Shown here in pieces: positions 35,574-45,085 of a stretch of DNA of 64,000 nucleotides. The notes under the pieces were generated by a model that searched no databases, was not told where the DNA came from, and worked only from the letters and a program-made list of their open reading frames with translations. A program made the position numbers and the translations under genes. The DNA lies in the NCBI GenBank assembly GCA_024234365.1, contig JACKOK010000001.1, positions 1 to 64,000 of the forward strand. Direction: 5' to 3'. Within the stretch, counting starts at the first letter, position 1. Every line of letters begins with the position of its first letter. The DNA comes from Pseudomonadales bacterium (GTDB taxonomy: Bacteria; Pseudomonadota; Gammaproteobacteria; Pseudomonadales; Pseudohongiellaceae).

Positions 35574-38500
35574 ATGGTTAGCAACACCAACGAACAGGCG
35601 CTGGAGGCTGCGATTGAGCAGGCTTTAACCGGTACCACTGTGGAAGCCGTCAAGGCGTCGGGAGGTGATGCCGAGGGTGCCGAAGCTCAGGTTAAGGAGA
35701 CGCCTGCGGACTATCTGGTCGGCAATCAACGTTTCAAGTTGGGTTTGCCCACCGACTTCAACGCCCAGTACGCCCTTGATGAAAAGCTGTTTTGGCGCTT
35801 CCTGGAGCATACCCAGAGGCCTGAGCTGGCCAAGCTGCAAAAGCACAATCCATCGGACTGGCAACGCAAGGTACTGGAGCGCTACGACCGGCTGGTGAAA
35901 AAACACGGCATTCTCCATCTGCTCAAGAAGGGGCTTCCGGTCGATGATGCCCACTTCCATCTGATGTATCCGGCTCCCCTGGCCAGCAGTAGCGAGAAGG
36001 TGAAGCAGAACTTCGCGACCAATATTTTCAGTTGTACCCGACAGGTGCGTTACTCCCTTGCCAATCCGCGCCAGGAAATCGACATGGTGCTGTTCCTGAA
36101 CGGCATCCCCCTGGTGACGATGGAACTGAAAAACGCCTGGACGGGGCAAACCGCTCGCTACCATGGGCAGAAACAGTATCGGGAAGACCGAGACATAAAC
36201 CAGCCATTACTGAACTTCGGGCGTTGTTTGGTCCATATGGCCGTAGATACCGATGAAGCCTATATGGCGACCAAACTGGCCGGACAGGCTACCTATTTTC
36301 TGCCCTTTAACAGGGGGCATAACCATGGCAAAGGCAACCAGCCAAACCCGCATGGCCACAGGACGGCGTATCTGTGGGAAGAGGTGTTCTCCAAGGAAAG
36401 CATAGCCAACATCATCCAGCACTTTGTGCGGCTGGATGGGAGCAGTAAAGATCCTCTGCCCAAGCGCACTCTGTTCTTCCCCCGTTACCACCAGTTGGAT
36501 GTGGTGCGTAAGCTGGTTGATCATGCCGCCAGGTGCGGGGTGGGCCATACCTATCTGATTCAACACTCTGCCGGGTCCGGCAAGTCCAACTCCATTACCT
36601 GGGCGGCGTATCAGCTTATCGAAACCTACCCAGCTTCGGCGGACGTTGCGAACGGAAAAAGCATCGAGCAGCCGCTGTTTGACTCAGTCATCGTGGTAAC
36701 GGATCGTCGGCTGTTGGACAAACAGTTGCGGGATAACATCAAAGAGTTTTCCGAAGTCAGAAACATCATTGCCCCGGCCCATAAATCATCTGAACTAAAG
36801 AGCGCGCTGGAGAATGGTAAAAAGATCATCATCACCACCATTCAGAAATTCCCGTTTATTGTGGATGGCATTGCAGACCTCAGCGACAAGCGTTTTGCAG
36901 TGATCATCGACGAGGCTCACAGTTCCCAGTCCGGCACTGCCCACGACAATATGAATCGGGTGATGGGGCAGGATGACGAGGAGGACGATCAGGACAAAAT
37001 CCTCAAAGCGATGAAATCCCGCAAGATGCGTGGCAATGCGTCCTACCTGGCTTTCACTGCTACGCCCAAGAATACAACCCTCGAAAAGTTTGGTGAAAAG
37101 CAGGAGGACGGCTCATTTAAACCTTTCCATCTGTACTCCATGAAACAGGCCATCGAGGAAGGCTTCATTCTGGATGTGCTGGCCAATTACACCACCTATA
37201 AAAGTTATTACGAGATCGAAAAGTCCATTGCGGAAAACCCGGAATTCGACACCAAAAAGGCGCAGAAAAAACTGCGAGCCTATGTGGAGCGAAGCCAGCA
37301 GACTATCGATACAAAAGCGGAAATCATGCTGGAACACTTCATTTTTCAGGTGGTCAATGCCAAGAAGCTCAAGGGCAAAGCCAAAGGTATGGTGGTGACG
37401 CAGAATATTGAAACGGCTATCCGTTATCACAAGGCCATTACCCGTTTGTTGGAAGCTAAAGGCAATCCTTTCAAAGCCTTGGTTGCGTTTTCCGGGACGA
37501 AAGAGGTGGATGGGGTTGAATACACGGAAGCGCAGATCAACGGATTTTCCGAGGCGGAGACCAAAGAGTATTTTGACGTTAATTACAAACGCAAAGAGCC
37601 TGGCGATCCAATTCCCAGGCATGTGAATCAGGACGAATATCGCCTGCTAGTGGTCGCAAACAAATATCTCACCGGGTTTGATCAGCCAAAGCTTTGTGCC
37701 ATGTATGTGGACAAAAAGCTGGCATCAGTACTTTGTGTTCAGACTCTTTCACGTTTGAACCGCTCTGCACCTTGGCTGGGCAAAAAGACCGAAGATCTTT
37801 TTATTCTGGATTTCTTCAATTCGGTGGATGATGTTAAGGCCGCGTTTGACCCCTTCTATACGGCGACTTCTTTATCGCGGGCCACGGATATCAACGTGCT
37901 CCACGAGCTCAAGGACGCAATGGATGACGTGGGTGTATATGAGTGGTATGAGGTTGAAGACTTTGTAACGCGTTACTTCAACAACGAAGATGCCCAAGCA
38001 TTAAGCCCCATCATTGATGTGGCCGCGGCCCGTTTCGAGCATGAGCTGGGCTTGGAGGACGACGAAAAAGTCGATTTCAAGATCAAGGCCAAGCAGTATG
38101 TAAAAATCTACGGACAAATGGCGTCTATCATGCCCTATGAAATCGTGGCATGGGAAAAGCTGTTCTGGTTCCTGAAGTTCCTGATCCCGAAGTTAAAAGT
38201 GAATGATCCTGATGCGGATGCCATCGACAAGCTATTGGAATCTGTTGATCTGAGCTCCTATGGTCTGCAAAGAGTGAAACTGAATCACAATATTAACCTC
38301 GACGAGGAAGATGCAGAGCTTGACCCTCAGAACCCAAATCCTCGTGGCGCACACGGTGAAGATAAACACACAGATCCTTTGGATGAAATTATTCGGGTAT
38401 TCAACGAGCGCTGGTTCCAAGGCTGGAGTGCAACGCCAGAGGAACAGAAAATTAAATTCATTAATATTGCTGAGAGCATAAAACAGCACCCGGACTTTGA

Positions 38501-38693
38501 GTCCAAATACCAAAATAACCCCGATCCACACAATAGGAATCTGACATTCGATAAAATGCTGAAAGAAGTGATGTTACGCAGAAGAAAAGATGAATTGGAG
38601 TTATATAAGCTGTTTTCCGGAGATGCCGCTTTTAAGGCGGCCCTGGTTCAGAGCATGCAGCGGGCTATCAATCAGCGGATTTCTGATTATTGA
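35574..38693 (+). CDS. hsdR: Type I restriction enzyme endonuclease/translocase subunit R
   Basis: Motor and nuclease subunit that cleaves unmodified DNA after ATP-driven translocation. The 1039-residue protein has a PD-(D/E)xK nuclease at about 130-210, with D170 in RQEIDMVLF and E184/K186 in VTMELKN. The SF2 helicase has Walker A SAGSGKS (332-338), DEAH box 446-449 and motif III FTATPKN. Later helicase motifs include VVANKYLTGFDQP and QTLSRLNR. All catalytic motifs are intact, in contrast to the broken hsdS. AGGA about 6 bases before the ATG sets the start. The 136-base gap before it (35438-35573) is AT-rich and may hold a separate promoter. Confidence 0.95.
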   Translation: MVSNTNEQALEAAIEQALTGTTVEAVKASGGDAEGAEAQVKETPADYLVGNQRFKLGLPTDFNAQYALDEKLFWRFLEHTQRPELAKLQKHNPSDWQRKVLERYDRLVKKHGILHLLKKGLPVDDAHFHLMYPAPLASSSEKVKQNFATNIFSCTRQVRYSLANPRQEIDMVLFLNGIPLVTMELKNAWTGQTARYHGQKQYREDRDINQPLLNFGRCLVHMAVDTDEAYMATKLAGQATYFLPFNRGHNHGKGNQPNPHGHRTAYLWEEVFSKESIANIIQHFVRLDGSSKDPLPKRTLFFPRYHQLDVVRKLVDHAARCGVGHTYLIQHSAGSGKSNSITWAAYQLIETYPASADVANGKSIEQPLFDSVIVVTDRRLLDKQLRDNIKEFSEVRNIIAPAHKSSELKSALENGKKIIITTIQKFPFIVDGIADLSDKRFAVIIDEAHSSQSGTAHDNMNRVMGQDDEEDDQDKILKAMKSRKMRGNASYLAFTATPKNTTLEKFGEKQEDGSFKPFHLYSMKQAIEEGFILDVLANYTTYKSYYEIEKSIAENPEFDTKKAQKKLRAYVERSQQTIDTKAEIMLEHFIFQVVNAKKLKGKAKGMVVTQNIETAIRYHKAITRLLEAKGNPFKALVAFSGTKEVDGVEYTEAQINGFSEAETKEYFDVNYKRKEPGDPIPRHVNQDEYRLLVVANKYLTGFDQPKLCAMYVDKKLASVLCVQTLSRLNRSAPWLGKKTEDLFILDFFNSVDDVKAAFDPFYTATSLSRATDINVLHELKDAMDDVGVYEWYEVEDFVTRYFNNEDAQALSPIIDVAAARFEHELGLEDDEKVDFKIKAKQYVKIYGQMASIMPYEIVAWEKLFWFLKFLIPKLKVNDPDADAIDKLLESVDLSSYGLQRVKLNHNINLDEEDAELDPQNPNPRGAHGEDKHTDPLDEIIRVFNERWFQGWSATPEEQKIKFINIAESIKQHPDFESKYQNNPDPHNRNLTFDKMLKEVMLRRRKDELELYKLFSGDAAFKAALVQSMQRAINQRISDY

Positions 38694-38804
38694 AAGGAAA
38701 GCAAGATTTTCCAGTGGGTTGGTTTCACAAGTCTTTTGGTGCCAGGAAGGTTTCGAATAGACTTCTATCAATTGAATTACATACAAACTTAGTAGAATTT
38801 CACC

Positions 38805-41063
38805 ATGACACAGAACATCACCATCAACGAAGACGGCGTGGAACAGATCGCGCTGGGCACTTATTCCCGGCAGGCCTATCTGAACTACTCCATGTATGTC
38901 ATCAACGACCGTGCGCTGCCGCATATCGGCGACGGGCTCAAACCTGTGCAGCGGCGTATCATCTACGCGATGTCCGAACTCGGCCTGAAGTCCACCGCCA
39001 AGTTCAAGAAGTCGGCGCGCACCATCGGTGACGTGATCGGCAAGTTCCACCCTCACGGCGATTCGGCCTGTTACGAGGCCATGGTGCTGATGGCGCAGGA
39101 TTTCAGCTATCGCTATCCGCTGGTGGACGGGCAGGGCAACTGGGGCTCTCCCGACGACCCCAAATCCTTCGCTGCCATGCGCTATACCGAATCCAAGCTG
39201 CGCCGCTATGCCGAGCTGCTGTTGTCGGAGCTGGAGCAGGGCACGGTGGACTGGAAGCCCAATTTCGATGGCACACTGGAAGAACCCCATATTCTGCCGG
39301 CGCGTCTGCCCAATGTGCTGCTCAACGGTGGTAGCGGCATTGCGGTGGGCATGGCCACGGATATTCCGCCGCATAATCTGCGTGAAGTGGCCAGTGCCTG
39401 TATTCATCTGCTGGAGAACCCCGCCGCGACCGTGACGGATCTGATGACCCACATCAAGGGGCCGGATTTCCCGACCGCTGCGGAAATCATCAGCCCGCGC
39501 GATGACATCATCAGCCTCTATGAGACGGGTAAGGGCTCCATCAAGGCCCGCGCCGTTTACCATGTGGAGGATGGCGAGGTTGTGGTTACCGCACTTCCCT
39601 ATCAGGTGTCCGGGGCCAAGGTGCTGGAGCAGATTGCGGCGCAGATGCAGAAAAAGAAACTGCCGATGGTGGTGGACCTGCGCGATGAATCCGATCATGA
39701 GAACCCCACGCGTATCGTCATTGTGCCGCGCTCCAATCGCATCGATGTGGATGCGCTGATGCTGCACCTGTTTGCCTCCACCGATCTGGAGCGCAATTAT
39801 CGCGTGAACTTCAATATGATCGGCACAAACGGGCGCCCTCAGGTGAAGGATCTGCGCTCCCTGCTCAAGGAGTGGCTGGCATTTCGCACCGAAACGGTGC
39901 GCCGCCGTTTGCAGAACCGCCTGGATCGTATTCTGCAGCGCCTGCATATTCTTGAGGGCCTGTTGATTGCCTTCCTGAATATCGATGAGGTGATTCATAT
40001 CATCCGCACCGAAGAAAAACCCAAGGCAGTGCTGATGGAGCGTTTCAGTCTGTCCGAGATACAGGCCGAGGCGATACTGGAGCTGAAGCTGCGTCACCTG
40101 GCACGGCTTGAGGAAATGAGAATCAAGGCCGAGCAGAGCGAGCTGGATGCCGAGCGTGAAAGCCTGGAACAGACGCTGGCCTCTGCCGCACGTCTCAAGA
40201 CGCTGATCCGCAAGGAAATCACTCAGGATGCCGAGGCCTTCGGGGATGATCGCTGTTCCGCCATCGTCACTCGCGAGGAGGCACAGGCCTTCAGCGAAAC
40301 CGAACTGATGTCCACCGAGCCTTTGACAGTGGTGCTCTCCGAGCGAGGCTGGGTGCGGGCTGCAAAGGGGCACGAGGTGGACCCGGCCGGCCTGCAGTAC
40401 AAATCGGGGGACGGATTCAAGTTCGCGGCCAAAGGGCGCAGCAACCAGAATGCCATCTTCATTGATTCCACCGGGCGCACCTACTCGCTGCCCTCCCACA
40501 CACTGCCATCGGCGCGTGGTCAGGGCGAACCTCTGACGGGGCGTCTGACACCGGAATCCGGTGCCAGTTTCGAAGGGGTGCTGATGGGTGAGGAAAAGCA
40601 GAAAGTCTTGCTGGCCAGCGATGCCGGTTATGGTTTTGTGACCTCCGTGGCGGATCTGCAGAGCAAGAACAAATCCGGGAAAAGTGTCCTCAAACTGCCC
40701 TCTGGCAGCCGTGTATTGCCGCCGTTGCTGATTGGCGATTCGGAGCAGGATCAGGTGGTGGCCATCAGCAATGAAGGGCGCATGCTGAGTTTCCCGCTGT
40801 CGGAGCTGCCGGAGCTGCCGCGAGGCAAGGGCAACAAGATCATCAGTATTCCATCCGCACGCGCCAGTGAGCGCCTGGAATATATCGTGGCGCTGTGTGT
40901 GCTGGGCAGCGCGGATGTGCTGACCATTCACGCGGGCCGTCGCTACCTCAATATGAAGAGTGCAGACCTGGAGCATTATCGCGGTGAGCGGGGGCGACGG
41001 GGAAACAAGCTGCCTCGCGGCTTCCAGAACGTCGATCGTGTCGAGGTCAACGGGGTGTCCTGA
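38805..41063 (+). CDS. parC: DNA topoisomerase IV subunit A
   Basis: DNA breakage-rejoining subunit of topoisomerase IV. The 752-residue protein (E. coli 752) has the catalytic Tyr at 127 in AMRYTESKL. The quinolone-resistance region reads HPHGDSACYEAMVLMAQ, with Ser (87) and Glu (91) at the positions equivalent to E. coli S80 and E84; both are the wild-type residues. The C-terminal beta-pinwheel follows from about residue 490. The base composition returns to the GC-rich core type. The 111-base leader (38694-38804) is AT-rich and presumably supplies its own promoter now that parE is distant. Confidence 0.97.
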   Translation: MTQNITINEDGVEQIALGTYSRQAYLNYSMYVINDRALPHIGDGLKPVQRRIIYAMSELGLKSTAKFKKSARTIGDVIGKFHPHGDSACYEAMVLMAQDFSYRYPLVDGQGNWGSPDDPKSFAAMRYTESKLRRYAELLLSELEQGTVDWKPNFDGTLEEPHILPARLPNVLLNGGSGIAVGMATDIPPHNLREVASACIHLLENPAATVTDLMTHIKGPDFPTAAEIISPRDDIISLYETGKGSIKARAVYHVEDGEVVVTALPYQVSGAKVLEQIAAQMQKKKLPMVVDLRDESDHENPTRIVIVPRSNRIDVDALMLHLFASTDLERNYRVNFNMIGTNGRPQVKDLRSLLKEWLAFRTETVRRRLQNRLDRILQRLHILEGLLIAFLNIDEVIHIIRTEEKPKAVLMERFSLSEIQAEAILELKLRHLARLEEMRIKAEQSELDAERESLEQTLASAARLKTLIRKEITQDAEAFGDDRCSAIVTREEAQAFSETELMSTEPLTVVLSERGWVRAAKGHEVDPAGLQYKSGDGFKFAAKGRSNQNAIFIDSTGRTYSLPSHTLPSARGQGEPLTGRLTPESGASFEGVLMGEEKQKVLLASDAGYGFVTSVADLQSKNKSGKSVLKLPSGSRVLPPLLIGDSEQDQVVAISNEGRMLSFPLSELPELPRGKGNKIISIPSARASERLEYIVALCVLGSADVLTIHAGRRYLNMKSADLEHYRGERGRRGNKLPRGFQNVDRVEVNGVS

Positions 41064-41180
41064 AAAATAATGCAGCCGGGCAGGGCAATAGGGCTGGCTA
41101 ATAAATAAGCACTGTTGTTATTCTCCACGCGTGCGCTCATTTGCGTAGACGGGTGAGCCGCGTTCAGGAGAATCACGGGT

Positions 41181-44100
41181 TTGTTTTTGAAACATCTCTT
41201 TGCATTATTCGTCTGCCTGTTCTGCGCTGCGTTGAGCAGCGGGCTGAAGGCGCAGGAAAAAGACACTGTCGTTCTGCAACTGAAATGGGAGCATGAATTT
41301 CAGTTTGCCGGCTATTACGCCGCAAAATGGCAGGGCTTTTATGAACGCCAGGGGCTGGATGTCGAGATTCGCTCGGCCACCACGCCAGACGGTGATTTCA
41401 TTTCCCCCAGTGAGGAGTTGCTCAAGGGCAATGCGGATTTCGCCATTGGCGGGCTGGATCTGTTGATCGAGCGGGGCCAGGGCGAACATCTGGTGGTGTT
41501 GTCTCCCATCTATCAGAACTCCCCGATTGCGGCCTTCAGTCTGGCAAGTGTGCCGATAGACACGCCTGAGCAACTCAGTCGTCTGCGCATTGCCGCTGTC
41601 TCCAACGATTATCTGCGCACCCAGATCGAGGCGATGTTCCTGACTTTCGGCATTGACCCTGCCGGAGTCGATTTTGTCGATGAAGACATTACCGTGGAAA
41701 CCCTCCTGGAGGGGCGTGCGGATGTCATTGTCACCTATGATGCCTCTGCCCAGTATCGCGCGAGCGAGCTGGGTGTCACGCTCAATACCCTGCACCCCCG
41801 GGATTACGGCATCAATTTCTACGGAGATGTGCTGTACACCACCGAAGAGGTCATCGCGCGCGATCCCGATATGGTGAACCGCTTTGTGCGGGCCAGTCTC
41901 GACGGTTGGCGCTATGCGCAGGGAAACCGCGTGGATCTGGCCAATCGCATTGCGGCGGAATTGCCCCGCTACAAGTATCTCTACGACGATGTGTATGCGT
42001 ATAACCGTTTCTTCGCAGAGCACATCGACGAGTATCTTCTTTACCCGATCGTCCCGCTGGGGCATAACCAGCTGGCCCGCTGGCAGAGTGCCTATTTTTT
42101 ATTGCTGCAACAAGGCCTGATCGATCAGCCCTTCGCCGTCGAGGATTTGCTGAAGCTGCCAGTGAGTGCGAACGTCTCACGTGAGCGCAGCCTGCAATGG
42201 GTGCTGGTGGTGTTGTCCGCCCTGGCCATGTTGTTGATCGTGGTGCTGGCCCGTCGCTCACCGCATCGTCTGCTGCTGCTGACACCGTTTATTTTTTTCG
42301 GGGTGCAGCAATTGATGGAGATCCGCTTCCGGGTCACGCTGGCGGATGAGCAGCGTCTGCATGTCGTTGAGCAACTGAGTACGGTGCGTTATCAACTGGA
42401 GAGCCGTCTGTCCAATCAACTTTCACTGATTAACGGGCTGGCCGCGTTCATTGCCTCCAATCCGGATTTTACGCAGGAGGAATTTGATACCTACGCGCAA
42501 ACCGTCATTGAGCGTGAGCCGACCCTGATCAACCTGGCAGCGGCTCCCAACCTGGTGATTCGTTATATCTATCCTCTGGTCGGCAACGAAGCGGCGCTGG
42601 GTCTGGATTACAGGGTCAATGCCAATCAGTCCCTGTCTGTGCAGCGCACGGTGCAGACGGAGGCGATGGTGGTTGCCGGTCCGCTGAATCTGGTGCAGGG
42701 CGGCAGTGCCTTTGTCGGCAGGGCACCGGTGTTCACCCGGGACGCCAATGGGGTCCGGCGTCTGTGGGGGATAGTGTCGGCTCCGATTGCAACTGCCAGT
42801 ATCTACGGGGACAGCCAGCTGTTTGATCCGAGCACAGGCCTGGAGATTGCTATCCGGGGGCGTGATGGGCTGGGAGCGGACGGTGAGGTGTTCTTTGGCG
42901 CCGCCGAGGTGTTTTCCCATGCCGGCGTTGTCACCATGCCTGTTGAACTGGGTGACGGTTCCTGGCAGCTGGGGGCTTACTCCCTTCAGGATATCAGCGA
43001 GGGCAACCCCGGCATTCTGCTGCTGAGGGGGCTTGCTACCATCCTGTGTGCACTGGCCATGATCGGCATCTTCCTGCGCTCGCGCAGCAAGGAGAAGGAA
43101 GAAGCCTATGAGCAGCTTATTTTCCGCAATGAACAATTTCTGCGCGAAGTGGAAACGGTATCCCGCGTTGGCGGCTGGCGCCTGGATGCCAATGGCGTGT
43201 TCACCGAAGTTTCTGAACAATGCATGCAGATTTTCGGGGTGTCCGCCGGAGGCGGTGTGCTCACACTGGAGCAGGTATGTGAACAGTTCACGCAAGAGAC
43301 GGCCAAGAGCCTGCGCATATTGCTGGAGCGGGGCCCGCAAAGACATCAGGGGTTTGACACCGAATTACGCCTGGAAAGACCCGGCAAGGGAGAGCTCTGG
43401 CTGCATATTCGCGGCGAAATGATCTCGCTGCCCAATGGCAGCCGTGAACTGGTCGGAGCCATGCAGGATGTCACCAAGGCCAAGGAAGCGGATCAGCTGA
43501 TCGAGTATCAGGCCAATTACGATGCCCTTACCGGGCTGGCGAACCGAAGCCTGTTGCGGGACAGGCTCAATAATGCACTCGCCATGTCGCGGCGGGCGAG
43601 TACCAAGCTTGCGGTCCTGTTCATTGATCTGGACAACTTCAAATCCGTCAACGACAACCTGGGTCATGATGTCGGTGATGAGGTGCTGGTGGAGGCCTCC
43701 CGGCGAATATGTCACTGCGTGCGGGAAGTGGACACGGTTGCCCGCTACAGTGGGGACGAGTTTATCGTTGTCCTGCGGGATGTATTTTCGGAAACGGCAG
43801 TGTGGCGGATTGCGAATGATATCGTGGCCGTTGTGGGCGAGCCTTTTCATATCAACACGCATCAGGTGCACTGCGGTGCCAGCCTGGGGATTGCCTTTTT
43901 TCCGGATGACGCACAGGACGCGGAAACCCTGATCATCAAAGCAGACCAGGCCATGTATGAGGTGAAAAAAGCCGGGCGGAATGGCTGGCAGTTCTACACC
44001 CAGGAGATGCAGCGCAATTCCGAGAGACGGCACATGCTGTTCAACGAGCTGATGAACGCGCTGAAGCATGATGAGCTGAGTGTTCACTATCAACCGATCT

Positions 44101-44810
44101 ACAGTCTGGCGGAGAAGCGTATCGTAGGTTGTGAAGCCTTGGTGCGCTGGCAAAAGCCGGATGGCAGTTTTGTCCCGCCCGATCTGTTTATTCCGCTGGC
44201 AGAGGAGAGCGGCCTGGTCATCCGCATCGACCATTTCGTGCTCAAGAGTGCGCGGGAGTTCATCACCGGGCTGAACCGGGAGCTGGGGCTGAAGATCGGC
44301 CTGTCCGTCAATGTCTCCACGCGGCTGCTGTATATGCGCGATGAGTCATCCCAGGCATGGTTCCACGAAATCAAACAGAAGAGTGAGATGCCTGTCATTG
44401 TCGAGATTACCGAGCGGGTGCTCGTGGAAGATGCCACCCGGGCCCTGGAGGTGCTCAATGATCTGAGTGACGCGGGAATACAGATATCGATTGACGATTT
44501 TGGCACGGGTTATTCCGGCCTGAGCTATTTGTCCCGCTTTCCGGTGACGGGCTTCAAGATTGATCGTTCCTTTGTGGCTCGAATTGGTGAATTGAAAACA
44601 GAGGAAGCCCTGATTGAGACCATGCTGATGATGGCAGAGAAGCTGCAGCTCAAAGTGGTTGCCGAAGGCGTGGAAACGCAGGAGCAGCTGGAATTTCTGC
44701 GCGCTCTTAAGTGTGATTTTGCCCAGGGCTATCACATCAGTCGGCCGGTTCCGGAAGCCGGGTTCCGCCAACTGTTGCAGCATAGTTTGAAAAATGGTTT
44801 AGGCTTGTAA
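41181..44810 (+). CDS. NMT1/THI5-type binding domain fused to CHASE-PAS-GGDEF-EAL
   Basis: A 1209-residue membrane c-di-GMP signalling protein. In order: a signal peptide (1-25); a periplasmic NMT1/THI5-like solute-binding domain (about 28-320; LKWEHEFQFAGYYAAKWQGF and DVIVTYD are typical); membrane segments at about 339-375; a CHASE sensor (about 395-600); TM at about 617-636; PAS (about 650-775); GGDEF with SGDEF at 857-861 and an RxxD inhibitory site (R848, D851); EAL with E985-A-L in CEALVRW, DDFGTGYSGLSYL and KIDRSFV. Both enzymatic domains look intact, so it could make or break c-di-GMP in response to a small ligand. The start is TTG at 41181 with AGGAG upstream. It is transcribed alone after parC. 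Confidence 0.88.
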   Translation: MFLKHLFALFVCLFCAALSSGLKAQEKDTVVLQLKWEHEFQFAGYYAAKWQGFYERQGLDVEIRSATTPDGDFISPSEELLKGNADFAIGGLDLLIERGQGEHLVVLSPIYQNSPIAAFSLASVPIDTPEQLSRLRIAAVSNDYLRTQIEAMFLTFGIDPAGVDFVDEDITVETLLEGRADVIVTYDASAQYRASELGVTLNTLHPRDYGINFYGDVLYTTEEVIARDPDMVNRFVRASLDGWRYAQGNRVDLANRIAAELPRYKYLYDDVYAYNRFFAEHIDEYLLYPIVPLGHNQLARWQSAYFLLLQQGLIDQPFAVEDLLKLPVSANVSRERSLQWVLVVLSALAMLLIVVLARRSPHRLLLLTPFIFFGVQQLMEIRFRVTLADEQRLHVVEQLSTVRYQLESRLSNQLSLINGLAAFIASNPDFTQEEFDTYAQTVIEREPTLINLAAAPNLVIRYIYPLVGNEAALGLDYRVNANQSLSVQRTVQTEAMVVAGPLNLVQGGSAFVGRAPVFTRDANGVRRLWGIVSAPIATASIYGDSQLFDPSTGLEIAIRGRDGLGADGEVFFGAAEVFSHAGVVTMPVELGDGSWQLGAYSLQDISEGNPGILLLRGLATILCALAMIGIFLRSRSKEKEEAYEQLIFRNEQFLREVETVSRVGGWRLDANGVFTEVSEQCMQIFGVSAGGGVLTLEQVCEQFTQETAKSLRILLERGPQRHQGFDTELRLERPGKGELWLHIRGEMISLPNGSRELVGAMQDVTKAKEADQLIEYQANYDALTGLANRSLLRDRLNNALAMSRRASTKLAVLFIDLDNFKSVNDNLGHDVGDEVLVEASRRICHCVREVDTVARYSGDEFIVVLRDVFSETAVWRIANDIVAVVGEPFHINTHQVHCGASLGIAFFPDDAQDAETLIIKADQAMYEVKKAGRNGWQFYTQEMQRNSERRHMLFNELMNALKHDELSVHYQPIYSLAEKRIVGCEALVRWQKPDGSFVPPDLFIPLAEESGLVIRIDHFVLKSAREFITGLNRELGLKIGLSVNVSTRLLYMRDESSQAWFHEIKQKSEMPVIVEITERVLVEDATRALEVLNDLSDAGIQISIDDFGTGYSGLSYLSRFPVTGFKIDRSFVARIGELKTEEALIETMLMMAEKLQLKVVAEGVETQEQLEFLRALKCDFAQGYHISRPVPEAGFRQLLQHSLKNGLGL

Positions 44811-44925
44811 CAAGTTTGTAGGAATATTTGTAGGAATTTGTGTAGGAGGATGAAAGATTTGTTGCTGATCGGTCAAGAATAATGCTCCCGTCAGTCATAT
44901 GCTTTCGTTTCCTTTCTTCTAATCG

Positions 44926-44953
44926 TTGATCGCGATTTGTTCTCCGCTATAAG
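44926..44953 (+). promoter_or_regulatory. Candidate promoter for the GNAT gene
   Basis: TTGATC (44926-44931), a 16-base spacer and TATAAG (44948-44953) precede the ATG at 45086 by about 130 bases. The 275-base interval 44811-45085 also has short tandem TTTGTAGGAAT repeats (about 44816-44850) and no gene. Confidence 0.35.
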
Positions 44954-45085
44954 CTGGACACAGTTCAGCCGCTAACGCATGGCTAGCATGTCGTTTTGGC
45001 CTGAATGTTTCGACTCGCGGGCCCCCTGTCTTTTTTTGAATGCATTGTGGCCCTCACTTCAACAGCTTGTATTAGAGGACAGATC

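Noticed and set aside
30648..38804. Mobile-element ends flanking the R-M island
   Set aside because: I compared the two junctions and saw no integrase, transposase, terminal inverted repeat or convincing direct repeat; only a short TAGAAT is shared.
38601..40976. 791-codon open frame on the minus strand opposite parC
   Set aside because: It is the antisense shadow of a conserved essential gene in GC-rich DNA; it has no recognisable domain or ribosome site. The same applies to long antisense frames such as 4957-6384, 12939-14456, 19228-20385 and 23429-24607.
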